A DNA stretch of 64,000 nucleotides from JANWHQ01 sp963775275. GTDB taxonomy: Bacteria; Pseudomonadota; Alphaproteobacteria; Caulobacterales; Caulobacteraceae. A program made the translations under genes and the position numbers. The stretch spans positions 3,596,001 to 3,660,000 of the forward strand of contig CAVZII010000005.1 in the NCBI GenBank assembly GCA_963775275.1, given 5' to 3'. Positions 34,028 to 46,510 of this stretch are shown here, one piece after another (position 1 is the first letter of the stretch; the number at the start of each line of letters is the position of its first letter). The notes under the pieces were generated by a model. That model worked only from the letters and a program-made list of their open reading frames with translations. It did not search any database and was not told the DNA's origin.

Positions 34028-35050
34028 GTGTCCGAGCCGGAAGATCCAGACGTCCCGGCCGCCGCCAAGGACGATCCCGGCCCTGCCGCGGAACAGGCGC
34101 CCGCGCCCGAAGCCGCCGCACCGCAAGTCGACGAGCGCGAAGCCGCCGAGCCCGAAGTCGCCGAGCCCGAAGTCGCCGAGCCCGAAGCGGCCGGACCGGC
34201 GGCCGACGCCGCGGCGCCCGAGGCCCAGGCCATCTCGGCTCGGCCTTCCGCGGCCGATGAGGCGCCGGCCGCCAATGACTCCTCGGACGGCGGCGCGCAG
34301 GCGCAGATCAAGACCCAGACCCAGGAGCTGATCGAGATCGCCAAGACCGTGGCCTACGCCCTCGGCATCGCGCTGCTGATCCGGATCTTCCTGTTCCAGC
34401 CCTTCACCATTCCCTCGGCCTCGATGGAGCCGACGCTCGACCAGGGCGACTACATCGTGGTCTCCAAGCTCGCCTACGGCTTCAGCCGCCACTCGATCCC
34501 GTTCAGCCCGCCCCTGTTCCACGGCCGCGTCCTCATGCGCCAGCCGCACCGCGGCGATATCGTGGTGTTCAAGCTGCCGCGCGACGACCACATCGACTAC
34601 ATCAAGCGCCTGATCGGCCTGCCGGGGGATCGAATCCAGATGAAGGGCGGCGTCGTGTGGCTGAACGGCAAGCCGCTGCCGCGCCAGGAGCTGGCGCCGG
34701 GGGTCGAGGTCCTGCCCTCGGGCGTCGAGCAGCCGGTCGAGCGCTTCCGCGAGACCCTGCCCAGCGGCAAGTCCTATGTGACCAACGACTATGGCCCTGA
34801 CGGCGACGTGGACAACACCGGCGTCTATGTCGTGCCGCCCGGCCACTACTTCATGATGGGCGACAACCGCGACAACTCCCAGGACAGCCGCTATCCGGAG
34901 GAGATCGGGGTGGGCTACGTCCCCGCCGAGAACCTGGTCGGCAAGGCCGACATCATCCTGCTCTCGTGGAACGACAAGGTCTCGATCTTCAAGCCCTGGA
35001 CCTGGTTCCTGGACGCGAGGCTCAGCCGGTTCTTCCACGTCCTGAAGTGA
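34028..35050 (+). CDS. lepB: Signal peptidase I, copy 2, with acidic N-terminal extension
   Basis: A 340-residue second copy of signal peptidase I with the same landmarks (SASMEPTL, YIKRLIGLPGDRI, GDNRDNSQDSRY). It differs by an N-terminal extension of about 95 residues rich in Glu, Ala and Pro, including three tandem EPEVA/EPEA units, which should remain in the cytoplasm before the membrane span. GTG 34028 follows the first copy by 10 bp. The rnc start overlaps its stop (GTGA), so it is in the same transcript. Confidence 0.93.
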   Translation: MSEPEDPDVPAAAKDDPGPAAEQAPAPEAAAPQVDEREAAEPEVAEPEVAEPEAAGPAADAAAPEAQAISARPSAADEAPAANDSSDGGAQAQIKTQTQELIEIAKTVAYALGIALLIRIFLFQPFTIPSASMEPTLDQGDYIVVSKLAYGFSRHSIPFSPPLFHGRVLMRQPHRGDIVVFKLPRDDHIDYIKRLIGLPGDRIQMKGGVVWLNGKPLPRQELAPGVEVLPSGVEQPVERFRETLPSGKSYVTNDYGPDGDVDNTGVYVVPPGHYFMMGDNRDNSQDSRYPEEIGVGYVPAENLVGKADIILLSWNDKVSIFKPWTWFLDARLSRFFHVLK

Positions 35051-35740
35051 CCGTTCCGGATCGTCGACAGGCGGCGATGGCCGAGCTCGAGCGGCGCATC
35101 GGCCACGTCTTCCAGGACCACGCCCTCCTGGACCGGGCCCTGACCCACGCCAGCGCCGGCCAGGGCGCGCGCGAGGTGCAGCACAACGAGCAGCTCGAGT
35201 TCCTGGGCGACCGGGTCCTGAACCTGATGGCCGCCGAGCGGCTGATGCAGCTGCATCCGGCGGAGCGGGAAGGGGAGCTGACCAAGCGTATGCACGGCCT
35301 GATCCACCGCGAGGCCTGCGCCAGGGTGGCGCGACGGATCGGGCTGCCCGAGGCCCTGCGCCTGGCCGGCGGCGAGAGCAGGCGCGGCGGCCGCGGAGAA
35401 TCCGACCATCCTCGGCGACGCCTGCGAGGCGCTGCTCGCCGCCCTCTACCTCGACGCGGGTCTGGACGGCGCGCGCGAGGTGTTCGCCCGGATCTGGGCC
35501 GAGGAGTTCGACAAGGTGAGCGCGGCCAGCCCGCCCAATCCCAAGTCCGAGCTGCAGGAATGGGCGGCCGCCCGCCGCCTTGCCCCGCCGCGCTACGAAG
35601 TCGCCGAGCGGACCGGTCCCGCCCATGCGCCGACCTTCACCGTCGAGCTGACTCTCGCGGGGCTCGAGCCCGTGCAGGGCCGGGGCCGCTCGCGCCAGGA
35701 GGCCGAGAAGTCCGCCGCCGAGGCCATGCTGGCGCGCGAA
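35047..35740 (+). CDS. rnc: Ribonuclease III (1-bp frameshift, no stop before era)
   Basis: Processes double-stranded rRNA precursors and mRNAs. The nuclease domain has HNEQLEFLGDRVLNL, with the metal-binding Glu and Asp; ENPTILGDACEALLAALYLD follows in a second frame, and the double-stranded RNA-binding domain spans ELQEWAAARRL to QEAEKSAAEAML. An extra G at 35395-35396 breaks the frame. After correction the reading frame has no stop codon: it passes through a repeat element (35744-35811) and joins era in frame. I end the feature at the last residues resembling RNase III. GTG 35047 overlaps the lepB stop by 4 bp. Confidence 0.9.
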
Positions 35741-35743
35741 GTC

Positions 35744-35811
35744 TCCTCTCCATATGGGAGAGGAAGGGGAGCCGTCTTCCGACACCTCCGAAGACGGGAA
35801 GGCGAGGGGTT
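35744..35811. repeat. Double-hairpin repeat, copy E, between rnc and era
   Basis: Stem 1 is TCCTCTCC/GGAGAGGA around ATATG and stem 2 is CCGTCTTC (35772-35779) with GAAGACGG (35790-35797). The element ends GGAAGGCGAGGGGTTG, as in copy C. In the rnc frame it encodes a stop-free linker rich in Arg and Gly. Its GAGGGG end lies in the ribosome-site position of era. Confidence 0.8.
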
Positions 35812-35812
35812 G

Positions 35813-36766
35813 ATGCCGACTGATCTCGAAGCCCCGACCCGCGCCGGCTTCGTCGCCGTCATCGGCGCGCCAAACGCCGGCAAGTCGACCCTGGTCAACC
35901 GCCTGGTCGGCTCCAAGGTCTCGATCGTGACCCGCAAGGTGCAGACCACGCGGTTCAATGTCCGCGGTGTGGCGATCGAGGGGAAAAGCCAGATTATTCT
36001 GGTGGATACACCCGGAATCTTCAAGCCGCGTCGCAGGCTCGACCGCTCCATGGTGCGCGCCGCCTGGTCCGGCGCGGAGGACGCGGACGTGGTCGTCCAC
36101 CTGGTGGACGTCGGCGCCGAAGAGACCGTGCGCGCGGGCACGGCCCGGGCCGCCGACAAGCTGGCGGTGCAGGACCGGTATTCCATTACCGAAGGGCTCG
36201 TGGCGGCCGGGCGCAAGGCCATCCTGGTCCTCAACAAGATCGACCTGGTCCGCCACGATTCGCTGCTCCTCTGGTCCCAAAACCTCTTTCAGACGGGCGC
36301 CTATGGCGAGGTCTTCATGGTCTCCGCCGAGACCGGCTCGGGCGTCGAGGACCTCGCGCGGCGCCTGGCCGAGCTGATGCCCGAGGGCCCCTGGCTCTAT
36401 CCCGAGGACCAGGTCGCGGACCTGCCCACGCGCCTTCTGGCCGCCGAGATCACCCGCGAGAAGATCTACCTGCGCCTTCACGAGGAGCTGCCCTACGCGG
36501 CCGCGGTGGAGACGACCGCCTTCACCGAGGTGAAGGACGGCTCGGCGCGGATCGAGCAGACCATCTATGTCGAGCGCGAAAGCCAGCGCCCGATCGTGTT
36601 GGGCAAGGGCGGCCAGACGCTGAAGTGGATCGGCCAGAAGGCGCGCGAGGAGCTCGCCGAGCTGCTCGGCCGGCCGGTGCACCTGTTCCTGCACGTCAAG
36701 GTCGACCCGCGCTGGGCCGAGCGGCGCGAGCTCTACGCCGGCATGGGCCTGGAGTTCGACGCCTGA
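35813..36766 (+). CDS. era: GTPase Era
   Basis: A 317-residue GTPase that binds 16S rRNA and assists small-subunit assembly. G1 is GAPNAGKST, G3 is DTPG, G4 is NKID; the KH domain carries VLGKGGQTLKWIGQKAREEL. ATG 35813 gives the normal length, but the upstream rnc frame continues into it without a stop, so a fused product cannot be excluded. The stop overlaps the recO start (TGATG). Confidence 0.95.
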   Translation: MPTDLEAPTRAGFVAVIGAPNAGKSTLVNRLVGSKVSIVTRKVQTTRFNVRGVAIEGKSQIILVDTPGIFKPRRRLDRSMVRAAWSGAEDADVVVHLVDVGAEETVRAGTARAADKLAVQDRYSITEGLVAAGRKAILVLNKIDLVRHDSLLLWSQNLFQTGAYGEVFMVSAETGSGVEDLARRLAELMPEGPWLYPEDQVADLPTRLLAAEITREKIYLRLHEELPYAAAVETTAFTEVKDGSARIEQTIYVERESQRPIVLGKGGQTLKWIGQKAREELAELLGRPVHLFLHVKVDPRWAERRELYAGMGLEFDA

Positions 36767-37497
36767 TGGAGTTCGAGGACGAGGCCTTCGTCCTCGCGGC
36801 GCGCGCCCACGGCGAGACCGGCGCGATCGTGGAGCTCCTGACCAGCCGCAACGGCCGCTGGGCGGCGCATGTGGCCGGCGGCGCGTCGCGGCGGCTGAAG
36901 CCCTTGCTCCAGCCCGGCGCGCGGGTGATGGCGCGCTACCGCGCGCGCACCTCCGAGCAGCTGGGCTCCGCCGGCGTCGAAGGCCTGGACGAGGGGCCGG
37001 CGGCGTTGTTCGACGATCCCGTCGCCCTCTCGGGCCTTGCCGCCGCCTCTGCCGTGGCCAGCGCGGCCCTGCCCGAGCGCGAGCCGCACCCGGGCGCCTT
37101 CCTCGCCTTCGAGGCTCTCAGCGCCGCCCTCCAGCTCACCGAGGTCTGGCCCGCCGTCTTCGTCCGCTTCGAGGCGGGATTGCTGGAGGAGCTGGGGTTC
37201 GGGCTCGACCTTTCGCGCTGCGCGGCGACCGGCTCGACCGACGACCTGGTCTGGGTCAGCCCCAAGACGGGCAGGGCGGTCAGCCGCGCCGCGGGCGAGC
37301 CCTACAGGGGCCGGCTCCTCGCCCTGCCGCCGTTCCTGCTGTCCTCCCAGGCCGGGCTTTCGGCCGGGGACGTGGGGGCGGGACTGGACCTCACCGGCCA
37401 CTTCCTGGAGCAGTTCGTCTTCGGCCCGCTGAACCGGCCATTGCCACCCGCGCGCGTCTGGCTGATCGATCGGCTGCGCGAGACCGGCCGGTTATGA
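36766..37497 (+). CDS. recO: DNA repair protein RecO
   Basis: A 243-residue recombination mediator that helps RecA load at gaps. The OB-fold N-terminus (DEAFVLAARAHGETGAIVELLT, in parts) and the central helical region FVRFEAGLLEELGFGLDLSRCA are typical. It follows era in the order common to alphaproteobacteria, with overlapping stop and start codons. Confidence 0.93.
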   Translation: MEFEDEAFVLAARAHGETGAIVELLTSRNGRWAAHVAGGASRRLKPLLQPGARVMARYRARTSEQLGSAGVEGLDEGPAALFDDPVALSGLAAASAVASAALPEREPHPGAFLAFEALSAALQLTEVWPAVFVRFEAGLLEELGFGLDLSRCAATGSTDDLVWVSPKTGRAVSRAAGEPYRGRLLALPPFLLSSQAGLSAGDVGAGLDLTGHFLEQFVFGPLNRPLPPARVWLIDRLRETGRL

Positions 37498-37513
37498 TGG
37501 CTTGCCGAATCAC

Positions 37514-39783
<2,270 letters not shown>

Positions 39784-39787
<4 letters not shown>

Positions 39788-40173
39788 CCCTGCAGGGCCG
39801 CCAGCGCCGCTTGGAGCGTGTCGCGCAGCTGCTCCAGCCGGTACGGCTTGGCCAGCATGGGACGGCCGCTCCACGCCGGCGGAAGCCCCTCCAGGCCATA
39901 GCCAGAGGCGAAGACGAACGGGACATCCCGCGCGGCCAGTGCTTCGGCGACCGCGTCGACCGGCTCGCCGCCGAGGTTCAGGTCCAGGATCGCGACGTCC
40001 GCATCGGCGGAGCGGGCGAGGTCGATGGCGGCGGAGAGGTGACCCGCGACGCCCGCGACCCGGCAGTCCAGCTCGTCCAGCATCTGTTCGAGCAGCATGG
40101 CGACCACCGCCTCGTCCTCGATCACGAGAACCTTGGCGCCCCTGATGCCTTTGCGCGCGTCCATGGTGCCCAT
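39784..40173 (-). CDS. Single-domain response regulator
   Basis: A 129-residue receiver without output domain. Acidic pocket VLVIEDEAVV, phosphoacceptor Asp in VAILDLNLGG, Ser/Ala-type switch in VFASGYG and Lys in MLAKPYRL. Such proteins act by phosphotransfer or protein contact; the FxSGY variant is typical of alphaproteobacterial receivers paired with HWE-type kinases, none of which is adjacent. Starts at 40173 or nine bases later. Confidence 0.88.
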
Positions 40174-40257
40174 CTTTTCAGCGGGCCGAGGTTCCGGCCC
40201 TTTCGTCCTTGGTTGAGCCGGCGATCTTACCGGCCGCTGGTGGGAAAACGCGTGCGG

Positions 40258-41955
40258 CTAAGGGCCGGTTGCCTGATCGAACGCTTCGGCCCCGTCGCGG
40301 ACCGCCTCGCCGGCCGCGCCCCGGACCAGGTCGACGAGCGCCAGGGGATCGGCGGGGACCTCGTCGCCGCGCCAGGCGACCTGTTGGTCTGGACGGCTGA
40401 GCAGCAGGCGATGGCGACAGGCGGCGGGAACCTCGTCGGAGCGGACGTCCAGCACCTCCAGCGGGACGCTCCTTGCCGCCGCGGCGCGGACGAGGGGCTC
40501 GACCTCGGCCGCGGGATCGAACTTCAGCAGGGTGTAGCCAGGGCCCATGGCGTCATAGAGCGAGCGGCCGTCCCTCAGCCACAGGTGCGGCGTGCGGCAA
40601 CCCGGCGCCGTGGAGGGCGTGTAGTCGTGCATGCTGTAGGCCGGCGCAGCCTCGCCGTCGTAGGCGATGATCGGCGAGCAGTCGTAGAAGTAGCCGAAGT
40701 TCAGGCCCGCGCAGGCGAACTGCTGCACGTTCAGCTCGTAGGCCGCCTGGCCGACGCGCTCGCGCGCCGCCGCGCCCTCGGGCGTGTCGTCCTCGAGCTC
40801 GGCGGGCACGGCCGTCCGTTCGCGGATGGCGCCTTGCGCATGCTTCATGGCGAAGCGCGAGACCTGCTCGGTGATCGCCAGCCGCTCGGCCTCGTGGGCG
40901 CCCAGGATCGGCTCGGGGGCCCAGCCGTTCAGGTGGGCGGCCATGAGCCAGGAGAGGTTCATCGCGTCGGCGATGCCGGCGTTCATGCCGTAACCGGCGT
41001 AAGGCACCCACAGATGCGCGGAGTCCCCGCATATGAAGACGCGCCGGTCGCGGAAACGGTCAGCCACCAGCCGCCGCCCGATCCAGTCCTCCTCGCCGAG
41101 AACCTCGTAGGCGAAGTCCGACCCGACGCCGAGCAGGCTGCGGATGCAGCGGTCGCGGTCGACGTCGGCGAACTCCAGCTCGTGGGGCAGCAGGTAGTTG
41201 TGGATCAGCCACCGCTCCTCGCCGTCGATGGCGATCAGGTTCCCAGCCCGCTCAGGGTTGTAGAGGTAGCTCATCCAGGCGCGGGGCGGGGTGATCTCGT
41301 CGATCAGGCCCGGCGCGCGGATGTAGCTCGACTGCACGCGCTGGATCACCTCGTCGCCCACGAACTTGGCGCCGATCGCGCGGCGGGTGGCCGAGCGGCC
41401 GCCCTCGCAGCCGATCAGGAAGCGCGCCTCGATCCTGACGGCCTCGCCGGTGTCGAGATTTCGCGCCGTCAGCCTGACGCCGTCCGCGTCCTGGACGAAG
41501 CTCTCGGCCTCGGTCCGGTTCAGGATGACGATCCCGTTCCTTTGGCGGGCTTCCTCGAACAGCACCGGCTCCAGGAAGATCTGGTTGATCCGGTGCGCGG
41601 GCTCGGGGGTCGGCCACCAGCCGTCCGGGCCGCTCTTGTCGGTGTAGCGGTCGTTGCGGCAGGGGATGTGGATCCGGGTCAGCTCATAGCCCGTCGCGCG
41701 GGTGCGGAAGACCACGTCATTGGGATAGTCGTCGGGCAGGCCCGCGGCCCGAACCTTCCGGACGAACCCGAGCCGGCGGAAGCTCTCCATCGTCCGCGCC
41801 GAGACGTGGTTGCACTTGACGCTCGGCGGCTCGCCGGCGGCGCGCTGCTCCACCACGACGACATCGATCCCGCGCCAGGCGAGGTCCATCGCCAGGCACA
41901 GGCCCACCGGACCCGCGCCGATGATGGCGACGCTCGCAGAAATGGCCTGCGTCAT
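40258..41955 (-). CDS. FAD-dependent aromatic hydroxylase (MhpA/PheA type)
   Basis: A 565-residue class A flavin monooxygenase. Motifs: VAIIGAGPVGLCLAMDLAWRG at the N-terminus (in part), LIGCEGGRSATRRAIG for the DG region, and FICGDSAHLWVPYAGYGMNAGIADAMNLSW with the GD motif. A thioredoxin-like C-terminal part follows. It hydroxylates an aromatic ring using NAD(P)H and oxygen; the substrate is not set and no ring-cleavage genes adjoin it. Confidence 0.85.
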   Translation of the reverse strand: MTQAISASVAIIGAGPVGLCLAMDLAWRGIDVVVVEQRAAGEPPSVKCNHVSARTMESFRRLGFVRKVRAAGLPDDYPNDVVFRTRATGYELTRIHIPCRNDRYTDKSGPDGWWPTPEPAHRINQIFLEPVLFEEARQRNGIVILNRTEAESFVQDADGVRLTARNLDTGEAVRIEARFLIGCEGGRSATRRAIGAKFVGDEVIQRVQSSYIRAPGLIDEITPPRAWMSYLYNPERAGNLIAIDGEERWLIHNYLLPHELEFADVDRDRCIRSLLGVGSDFAYEVLGEEDWIGRRLVADRFRDRRVFICGDSAHLWVPYAGYGMNAGIADAMNLSWLMAAHLNGWAPEPILGAHEAERLAITEQVSRFAMKHAQGAIRERTAVPAELEDDTPEGAAARERVGQAAYELNVQQFACAGLNFGYFYDCSPIIAYDGEAAPAYSMHDYTPSTAPGCRTPHLWLRDGRSLYDAMGPGYTLLKFDPAAEVEPLVRAAAARSVPLEVLDVRSDEVPAACRHRLLLSRPDQQVAWRGDEVPADPLALVDLVRGAAGEAVRDGAEAFDQATGP

Positions 41956-42072
41956 GCCGGCGTCCCGTTCCGCTCCGTTGCTCTGCTCTGCCTATAGGTC
42001 ATCCGCGTCCTTGACCGCCACCCTGTCGCGGTGCGGCTGGACAATCGGGCCGCGCCGCGGGACACGCGGGCC

Positions 42073-43905
<1,833 letters not shown>

Positions 43906-43928
43906 CAGGACGGGGGGCTCGCCTAGCC

Positions 43929-44822
43929 ATGGACGGGATGATCGAGGTCTTCGTCGGAACCGATCGCTCCCAGCTCCTCGCCGTCTCGGTGCTGGAGCAT
44001 TCGATCAAGCGCCACACGGCCCGCCAGGTGCGGGTGTGCCCCCTGATCGACCTCGACCTGCCCGAGCCGCGCGACATCCGGCAAGGCTCGCGCACCAACT
44101 TCTCCTTCGCCCGCTTCGCCATCCCCGAGCTTGCCGGCTACCGGGGCAGGGCGGTCTATCTCGATGCGGACATGCTGGTGTTCCGCGACATCGGCGAGCT
44201 GTGGGACATCCCCTTCGAGGGTGCGAGCGTGGCGGTCCAGGAGGAGATCCCCGACCACGCCGTGTCCCACGACAAGCCCGGCGCGCCCAAGCGCCGGGTC
44301 AAGCAGTGCTCGGTGATGCTCATCGACTGCGCCAGGGCGCGCTGGGACGTCCGCCAGATCGTGGCCGGCCTGGACGGCCGCTATACCTACGAAGAGCTCA
44401 TGTACGAGCTTTGCATCCTGCCCGAGGAGGAGGTCCGCTACGCCGTGCCCTTCGCGTGGAACAGCCTGGAGCACTTCGATCCGGCCACCCGGCTGATCCA
44501 CTACACGGACATGGACACCCAGCCCTGGGTCTCTCCGCTCAACCGCAACGGCTGGCTCTGGCTGGACGAGGTGCGGCTGATGCTGCGCACCGGCGCGCTC
44601 GGGTGGCAGGACCTGAAGACCGAGGTCGACCTCGGATACTTCCGGCCGTCGCTCCTGACCGAGCTGGAGGAGGCGCCGCATACGGACGGCTGGAGCCAGG
44701 CGGCGGCGGACCGCTACGTGGCGCTCGACAGCCGGGCGGGGTTCGTCAAGCACGCCGAGGTCTATCGGCGGAAGCGGCGGCGGACCGAGGCGATCAAGCA
44801 ATTCGAGATGGCCGGCGAGTGA
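43929..44822 (+). CDS. Glycosyltransferase, family 8-like
   Basis: A 297-residue GT-A-fold protein. IEVFVGTDRSQLLAVSVLEHSI opens the nucleotide-binding fold and the metal-binding DxD is in AVYLDADMLVFRDI; NSLEHFDPATRLIHYTDM is the acceptor side. ATG 43929 is favoured; ATG 43938 is possible. Upstream it nearly abuts the ABC gene. Donor and acceptor unknown. Confidence 0.82.
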   Translation: MDGMIEVFVGTDRSQLLAVSVLEHSIKRHTARQVRVCPLIDLDLPEPRDIRQGSRTNFSFARFAIPELAGYRGRAVYLDADMLVFRDIGELWDIPFEGASVAVQEEIPDHAVSHDKPGAPKRRVKQCSVMLIDCARARWDVRQIVAGLDGRYTYEELMYELCILPEEEVRYAVPFAWNSLEHFDPATRLIHYTDMDTQPWVSPLNRNGWLWLDEVRLMLRTGALGWQDLKTEVDLGYFRPSLLTELEEAPHTDGWSQAAADRYVALDSRAGFVKHAEVYRRKRRRTEAIKQFEMAGE

Positions 44823-45202
44823 TCCTCTTTGATGCAGGTCAAATCTAATCTTGCCGGTTCCTGATCAAACTCCGTGGTGGATCGAACAACTGGGGGCCGC
44901 ATCCGCGGTATTCGTGTCACAGGTGGGCATTTTGTCGCATCGAGCGGTTGCGTGGGCATACTCCGCGGCCTAACTATGCGGTTCACGGATCCGACCCAAT
45001 CGGAGGCGGGTTTACTTGTCGCCACAAGGCGCGGCGCGGTCTCGCAGAGATGTGGCCCTCGCGCCACAGGTAGGCGAAGGGTGAGCGTCCGCGAACGCTT
45101 GGGACGGTTGAATTGGAACTCAGGCGAGGCTCGACCGTTTCGAGCTCGGCCTGTCAAAGCTTAGACGGGGCCTAAACCGGGCTGCGAATAAGGGGGTTGA
45201 TC
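44823..45202. other. 380-bp intergenic region before ompA
   Basis: No convincing protein gene; the open frame at 44874-45164 has noise-like Arg/Gly composition. The region has lower GC than its flanks, an FNR-type site at its left end and AGGGGG before ompA at its right end. It could hold a long 5' leader or a small RNA, but neither is demonstrated. Confidence 0.45.
44829..44842. promoter_or_regulatory. FNR/FixK-type site
   Basis: TTGAT-GCAG-GTCAA is a close match to the TTGAT-N4-ATCAA consensus of CRP/FNR-family regulators such as FixK. A site centred here would, at the usual -41.5 spacing, start a transcript near 44877, more than 300 nt before the next clear gene (ompA). Confidence 0.55.
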
Positions 45203-46429
45203 ATGCGATCACGACATCTTGCTCCGTTGGGCGGAGCGCTAATTGCCTTGTTGATGGCGTCCGCCGCATCGGCGCAGGAGCCGCTGGGCTGGTACAGCGC
45301 CTGGGACGTCGGGGTGAACTTCGACGGCAGCAACCAGTTCGTGTCTGACCAGACCAAGCCGAACGGCCAGAAGGCCAGGTGGCGGGTCCGGACCAAGACC
45401 GACTGGGCCGCCTTCGGCCGCCTCGGCTACCGCTTCGACCCGAACTGGCGCGCCGAGCTCGAACTCGGCTACCGCAACGGCACCCTCGACCGCGCCCGCG
45501 GCGCTGGCCCGCCCGGCAGCGTCAACGAGCCGATCGGCATCTGCGCCGTGAGCAGCCCGGCCGGGGTCTGCACCCAGCCGCCGCGCGGCTACTCCGACCA
45601 GCTCACGGGCATGGTCAACCTGATCTACGATTTCTTCCCCGATTCCTCGTGGCATCCGTTCGTCGGCGCCGGCATCGGCGTGGACTACAACATGACCCGC
45701 GTGGGCGGGATCACCAGGGCGCCTACGGGCTCGGGCTTCGCCAGTCCTCAGTTCATCCATCTGAAGGGCGACAAGACCAACTTCGCCTGGCAGCTGCTCG
45801 CCGGCGATACCTTCGACATCAACGATCAGTGGGCCCTGGACGTCACCTACCGGTTCCTGCAATCGAACCAGAGCTACACCGCGACGACCGTCGCGGCGGG
45901 ACCTGGCGGACCGGCGTTCGGCAACTTGTCGGGCACCCGCAAGATGTCCAACCACTCGGTGACGATCGGCTTGAGGTACATGTGGGCGCCGCCGCCGGCT
46001 CCGCCGCCGCCGCCTCCGCCTCCGCCGCCGCCTCCTCCGCCTCCGCCGCCGCCTCCTCCGCCTCCGCCGCCGCCGCCGCCGCCGCCGGCCTACGCGGCGA
46101 AGGAGTTCATCGTCTACTTCCCGTTCGACAAGTACATCTTGACGCCGGAAGCTCAGACGGTGGTTCAGGAGGCGTCCAACTACGCCACCTCCGGCAACGC
46201 CACCTCGGTGGCCATCGTCGGCCACACGGACCGGTCCGGTTCGGACGCCTACAACATGCGTCTGTCGGAGCGCCGCGCGAAGGCCGTGGCCGACGCGATG
46301 GTCGGTCTCGGCGTCGAGCAGAGCAAGCTGACGGTCGACTGGAAGGGCGAGCGCGATCCCGCGGTTCCCACGCCGGACGGCGTCAAGGAGCCGCTGAACC
46401 GGCGCGCCACAATCGACGTCAACTTCTGA
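45203..46429 (+). CDS. OmpA-family outer membrane protein with long polyproline linker
   Basis: A 408-residue porin-like protein. Signal peptide (MRSRHLAPLGGALIALLMASAASA in part), an 8-stranded OmpA-type barrel of about 230 residues, then a linker with an unbroken run of about 29 prolines, and a C-terminal OmpA domain with VAIVGHTDRSG and NMRLSERRAKAV that holds peptidoglycan. The proline run is built partly from two tandem 21-bp units. AGGGGG lies upstream of ATG 45203. A strong terminator follows. It tethers the outer membrane to the wall. Confidence 0.93.
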   Translation: MRSRHLAPLGGALIALLMASAASAQEPLGWYSAWDVGVNFDGSNQFVSDQTKPNGQKARWRVRTKTDWAAFGRLGYRFDPNWRAELELGYRNGTLDRARGAGPPGSVNEPIGICAVSSPAGVCTQPPRGYSDQLTGMVNLIYDFFPDSSWHPFVGAGIGVDYNMTRVGGITRAPTGSGFASPQFIHLKGDKTNFAWQLLAGDTFDINDQWALDVTYRFLQSNQSYTATTVAAGPGGPAFGNLSGTRKMSNHSVTIGLRYMWAPPPAPPPPPPPPPPPPPPPPPPPPPPPPPPPPPAYAAKEFIVYFPFDKYILTPEAQTVVQEASNYATSGNATSVAIVGHTDRSGSDAYNMRLSERRAKAVADAMVGLGVEQSKLTVDWKGERDPAVPTPDGVKEPLNRRATIDVNF

Positions 46430-46453
46430 CGCGATCGCAGCGACTGAAACTTG

Positions 46454-46482
46454 AAGGGGCCCGGTTCGCCGGGCCCCTTTTC
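46454..46482 (+). terminator. Rho-independent terminator after ompA
   Basis: A perfect GC stem, GGGGCCCGG with CCGGGCCCC, closes a TTCG tetraloop and is followed by TTTTCT. It is the clearest intrinsic terminator in the window and ends the ompA transcript. Confidence 0.9.
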
Positions 46483-46510
46483 TATTGGCTGAGCGCTGAC
46501 GAGGCGGGGA

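Noticed and set aside
33974..36694. A 906-codon open frame on the minus strand
   Set aside because: It is antisense to lepB, rnc and era, all well supported, and has no recognisable domain.
44874..45164. A 96-codon frame upstream of ompA
   Set aside because: No ribosome site, no domain and noise-like composition; the region is better treated as a leader or non-coding.
45994..46089. Tandem CCG/CCT repeats as a CRISPR or satellite array
   Set aside because: The units lack spacers and translate in frame as the proline linker of the OmpA protein.
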